DNA from: an uncultured Rothia sp.
Lineage (GTDB): Bacteria > Actinomycetota > Actinomycetes > Actinomycetales > Micrococcaceae
Direction: 5' to 3'
Assembly: GCF_937976295.1 (NCBI RefSeq)
Contig: NZ_CALJRY010000325.1
Span: forward strand, 1 to 8,070
Length of the DNA: 8,070 nucleotides
This document shows, one piece after another, positions 6,701-8,070 of this stretch. Position 1 is the first letter of the stretch; each line of letters begins with the position of its first letter. The notes below the pieces were generated by a model. The model saw only the letters and a program-made list of their open reading frames with translations, had not been told where the DNA came from and ran no database searches. The translations under genes were made by a program, and so were the position numbers.

Positions 6701-8070
6701 GTGCCTATGGGCTGGAATATTGAGATGAGCAACCTGCTGTTGGTGGGTGTTGCCGGTAGTGGTACGACTACAACGATTCAGTCTGTAGTGTTGGGTTTGG
6801 CTCAGCATTATTCGCCGGAGGACATCGATATTGTTCTGGTGGATATGGGCGCTGATGGCTTGTTGCCGTTGGGTTCTTTGCCGCATGTTGTTTCTGCTGT
6901 GGGTACCGGTCAGGGCGCTAGGGAGCGTCAGGCTCGTTTCTTGCGTTTTGTGAAGTCGGAGCTTGATGCTCGCCGTGCTGATGCGTCACGCCGTAAGCCG
7001 CTTTTCATTGTTTTGGATGGTTTTGCGACGCTGCGTGATGAGTTCTCTGACGCTGTGAGCATGGATTTGTTGGCGAATTTCTACCGCGTGTATGCGGATG
7101 GTCCTGCTGTTGGTATTCACTGCGTGGTGTCGACCAGCCGTGCGAAGAATATCCCGTCGCAGATTCTTGATGCTTCGTTGCAGACGTGGTTCTTCCAGCT
7201 GAGCGATGTCCACGATTATTCCTCGCATGGTATTCGCGGTACGAATGTTCCGGCTGCGGTTCCTGGGCGTTGTGTTGACCCGAAGCGTCTGCGTCAGATG
7301 CAGGTGGCTACTCCCGCTGTTGGCGTGGAGGAGGCTGTCTCTATGATTCGTGAGCGCTTCCCGCAGGCTCCTGCTAAGCGTGATGTGATTGGTCAGCTGC
7401 CGTCGTGGGTTTCGTGGGAGAGCATGCCTGCTGCTGAGTTTTCTCCGAGCCTGTGGCGTATCCCTGTGGGTATTGCGGAGGCTACGTTGGAGGCTTGTGC
7501 TTTCGAGCTGTATGAGGGTGAGCACGCCATGGTTGCGGGTAATCCGCGTTCTGGTAAGTCTTCTCTGCTGGTTGCGTTTGCTCGTCTGGTTTCTCGGGCG
7601 AGGGCTGCGGCGGAGCAGGCGGTGTCTGCGGCGTTGGCATCCGGTGACGCTGTCGCAGCGGAGAATGCACGCATGGATGCCGCTGAGGTTCCGGAAGTTT
7701 GGGCTGTCTTTGATCAGCGTTCCGGTCTGGTAAATGCGCCGGAGGGCGTTTTTGACCGGGTGTTTGAGAGCAAGAATGCTTCTGCTCAGGTGCAGGCGGC
7801 GTTGCAGGATGCCGCGGGCCCTGTGCTGTTGCTGATTGATGACGGTGACCGTGTAGATGACCCGATGAACGTTTTTGATGCCATCGTGAAGGGTGACTTC
7901 CCGGACGTTCACATTATTGCTACGGGTAAGCCGACTGATTTGCGTCCTTTGTATAGCCATTGGACGAAGGCTATTCGTAAGTTCCGTACTGGTGCTGTGG
8001 TTCAGCCGAATGTTGATACGGATATGGACATGTTCGGTTCTATTCCGAGGCGCGCCCCGGTTCAGCTGAG
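3773..8070 (+). CDS. Type VII secretion ATPase, EssC/EccC family, FHA-FtsK/SpoIIIE (3' end beyond window)
   Basis: The frame is open from the ATG to the window edge, 1432 codons without a stop. Residues 1-70 resemble a ubiquitin-like fold (LYCDNRPV then a TLAEV segment). An FHA domain follows at about 80-180, with GRS (106-108), S121-x-x-H124 and DPGSTNGS (144-151), the usual phosphothreonine-binding positions. A proline-rich linker leads to two membrane helices (235-254, 259-275) and a charged helical stalk (276-316). LLTFHVGTG (345-353) matches the conserved stalk segment of the family. D0 around 385-580 has a degenerate loop GIVGSR (396-401). D1 has Walker A GTTGSGKS (658-665), Walker B acid pair D766-E767 and ATQRP (799-803). 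D2 has a degenerate Walker A GVAGSGTT (992-999) and D1082-G1083. D3 has GNPRSGKS (1256-1263) and D1356-D1357. Family members form a membrane hexamer that drives export of WXG100 proteins. The final residues resemble the family's extreme C-terminus, so little is missing. The FHA-first layout is EssC-like rather than mycobacterial EccCa/EccCb. Confidence 0.93.
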   Translation, partial: MRFFLDLEEHNGSYELDSWQPETTIADLIQATGGPSLPADEPLYCDNRPVTASSTLAEVKPMEGMRISRAPLSYPSLVQGWSVCLSGGSTVTLPHPIPSSRPLVAGRSPYADIVLPTASASWEHLHLQVVHDESTNTQKVRITDPGSTNGSFVDGQKIPEEGLTVSESTTIHVGDCILTLRPAPQEKAAPRPGSAPNVSASGTAPFNRPPRQGALSAPEKVEAPTRKNVSDPPKFNIAMAVGPIIMAAAMVAIMQEIRYALFAMLSPILSIGMWVEQKRRHAKDKVKERVRFEQEMEKFKERIALSNREEIERLHDLAPAPDAVLLRALLPAMTLWRRRSTSPDLLTFHVGTGHIHWAPELTKPSNPEPEVQHILEHNTLWDAPLVADLREGGTIGIVGSREQSLALARCLVLQAATHTGPADMTIAVCADSARSQDWVWTSWLPHMHMAQNQQMRWFASGKEQSDQMLRSLYHDIESLPTRGLCVVVDSDTLTEGRESPARDLLAYGDEVRLMANKTAAAGARRVAGIVLASSVDRLPASCTSVVEIGEEASITYSEPRRRYTVTDGVLAGVSAEDALHVARTLAHHEDPERLLLGGGLPQLVKLPELVGLPTPPGAEDIEAFWSQANGFSTEIGVGDSGAFTLDLVKDGPHGLVGGTTGSGKSEFLRSLVAGLAAHHDPSRLNFILVDFKGGAAFKTCERLPHTIGTLSNLDAQLAHRAIESLEAEMDRRQRLFAAAGEGVDNIKDYLATNPPEPMPRLLLVIDEFAMLAKDFPDVLSSLVSIGAVGRTLGVHMILATQRPAGVVNDDILANTNLRVALRVQSREDSSNVIGVPDASEISRSQMGRAYVKLGQNDISPVQTALVTGQSGTEEVTSLEVRATDSIGIPRSERARPKVSSSDANDLDLLIDAVVAAHAARGAVAPRKVWPEPLGSYVDLADFGVRGFPDPDLPTVGGVRDGVLMCTLGDEPELQRQVPMGWNIEMSNLLLVGVAGSGTTTTIQSVVLGLAQHYSPEDIDIVLVDMGADGLLPLGSLPHVVSAVGTGQGARERQARFLRFVKSELDARRADASRRKPLFIVLDGFATLRDEFSDAVSMDLLANFYRVYADGPAVGIHCVVSTSRAKNIPSQILDASLQTWFFQLSDVHDYSSHGIRGTNVPAAVPGRCVDPKRLRQMQVATPAVGVEEAVSMIRERFPQAPAKRDVIGQLPSWVSWESMPAAEFSPSLWRIPVGIAEATLEACAFELYEGEHAMVAGNPRSGKSSLLVAFARLVSRARAAAEQAVSAALASGDAVAAENARMDAAEVPEVWAVFDQRSGLVNAPEGVFDRVFESKNASAQVQAALQDAAGPVLLLIDDGDRVDDPMNVFDAIVKGDFPDVHIIATGKPTDLRPLYSHWTKAIRKFRTGAVVQPNVDTDMDMFGSIPRRAPVQL

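Noticed and set aside
5003..6886. 627-codon minus-strand open frame
   Set aside because: It is antisense to the clearly real ATPase, covering the D0 and D1 motifs. The product is Arg/Thr/His/Gln-rich with no motif, so it is a codon-bias shadow.
6986..7960. 324-codon minus-strand open frame
   Set aside because: It is antisense to D2 and D3 of the ATPase, with the same Arg/Thr-rich shadow composition.

Overview
The window reads as part of a chromosomal type VII (ESX/WXG100-type) secretion locus from a moderately G+C-rich actinobacterium. Codon choice favours T-ending CGT, GGT and GCT together with CTG and GAG. This, with the style of the secretion ATPase, suggests a Micrococcaceae member such as Rothia. 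The taxon is inferred from sequence style, not from a marker gene.

Three genes lie on the + strand and fill almost the whole window. (1) Bases 1-2226 are the 3' part of a gene open at the left edge. It encodes a long, mostly helical protein with six cysteines confined to its first half, a Pro/Ser/Ala/Glu linker, and a cysteine-free helical second half. (2) Bases 2229-3653 start two bases after that stop. They encode a protein with one N-terminal membrane anchor and an outward-facing type 1 periplasmic-binding-protein fold of the LivJ/LivK kind. (3) After a 119-base gap holding a short terminator-like hairpin and a clear ribosome binding site, bases 3773-8070 encode at least 1432 residues of an EssC/EccC-family secretion ATPase that runs off the right edge. 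Its visible order is a ubiquitin-like N-terminus, an FHA domain, two membrane helices, a degenerate ATPase-like D0 domain, and three FtsK/SpoIIIE ATPase domains (D1 intact, D2 with broken Walker motifs, D3 intact).

Working picture (inference): the ATPase is the motor that recruits and exports WXG100-type substrates. The first two genes look translationally coupled and may supply exported or envelope-facing partners of that machine. A LivJ-like binding domain with no ABC permease or ATPase in view, anchored next to a type VII motor, is the least expected element. The substrate genes and other membrane components are not in this window. No tRNA, rRNA, CRISPR array, insertion sequence or integrase was seen. 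No convincing minus-strand gene was found; the long minus-strand open frames are codon-bias shadows.
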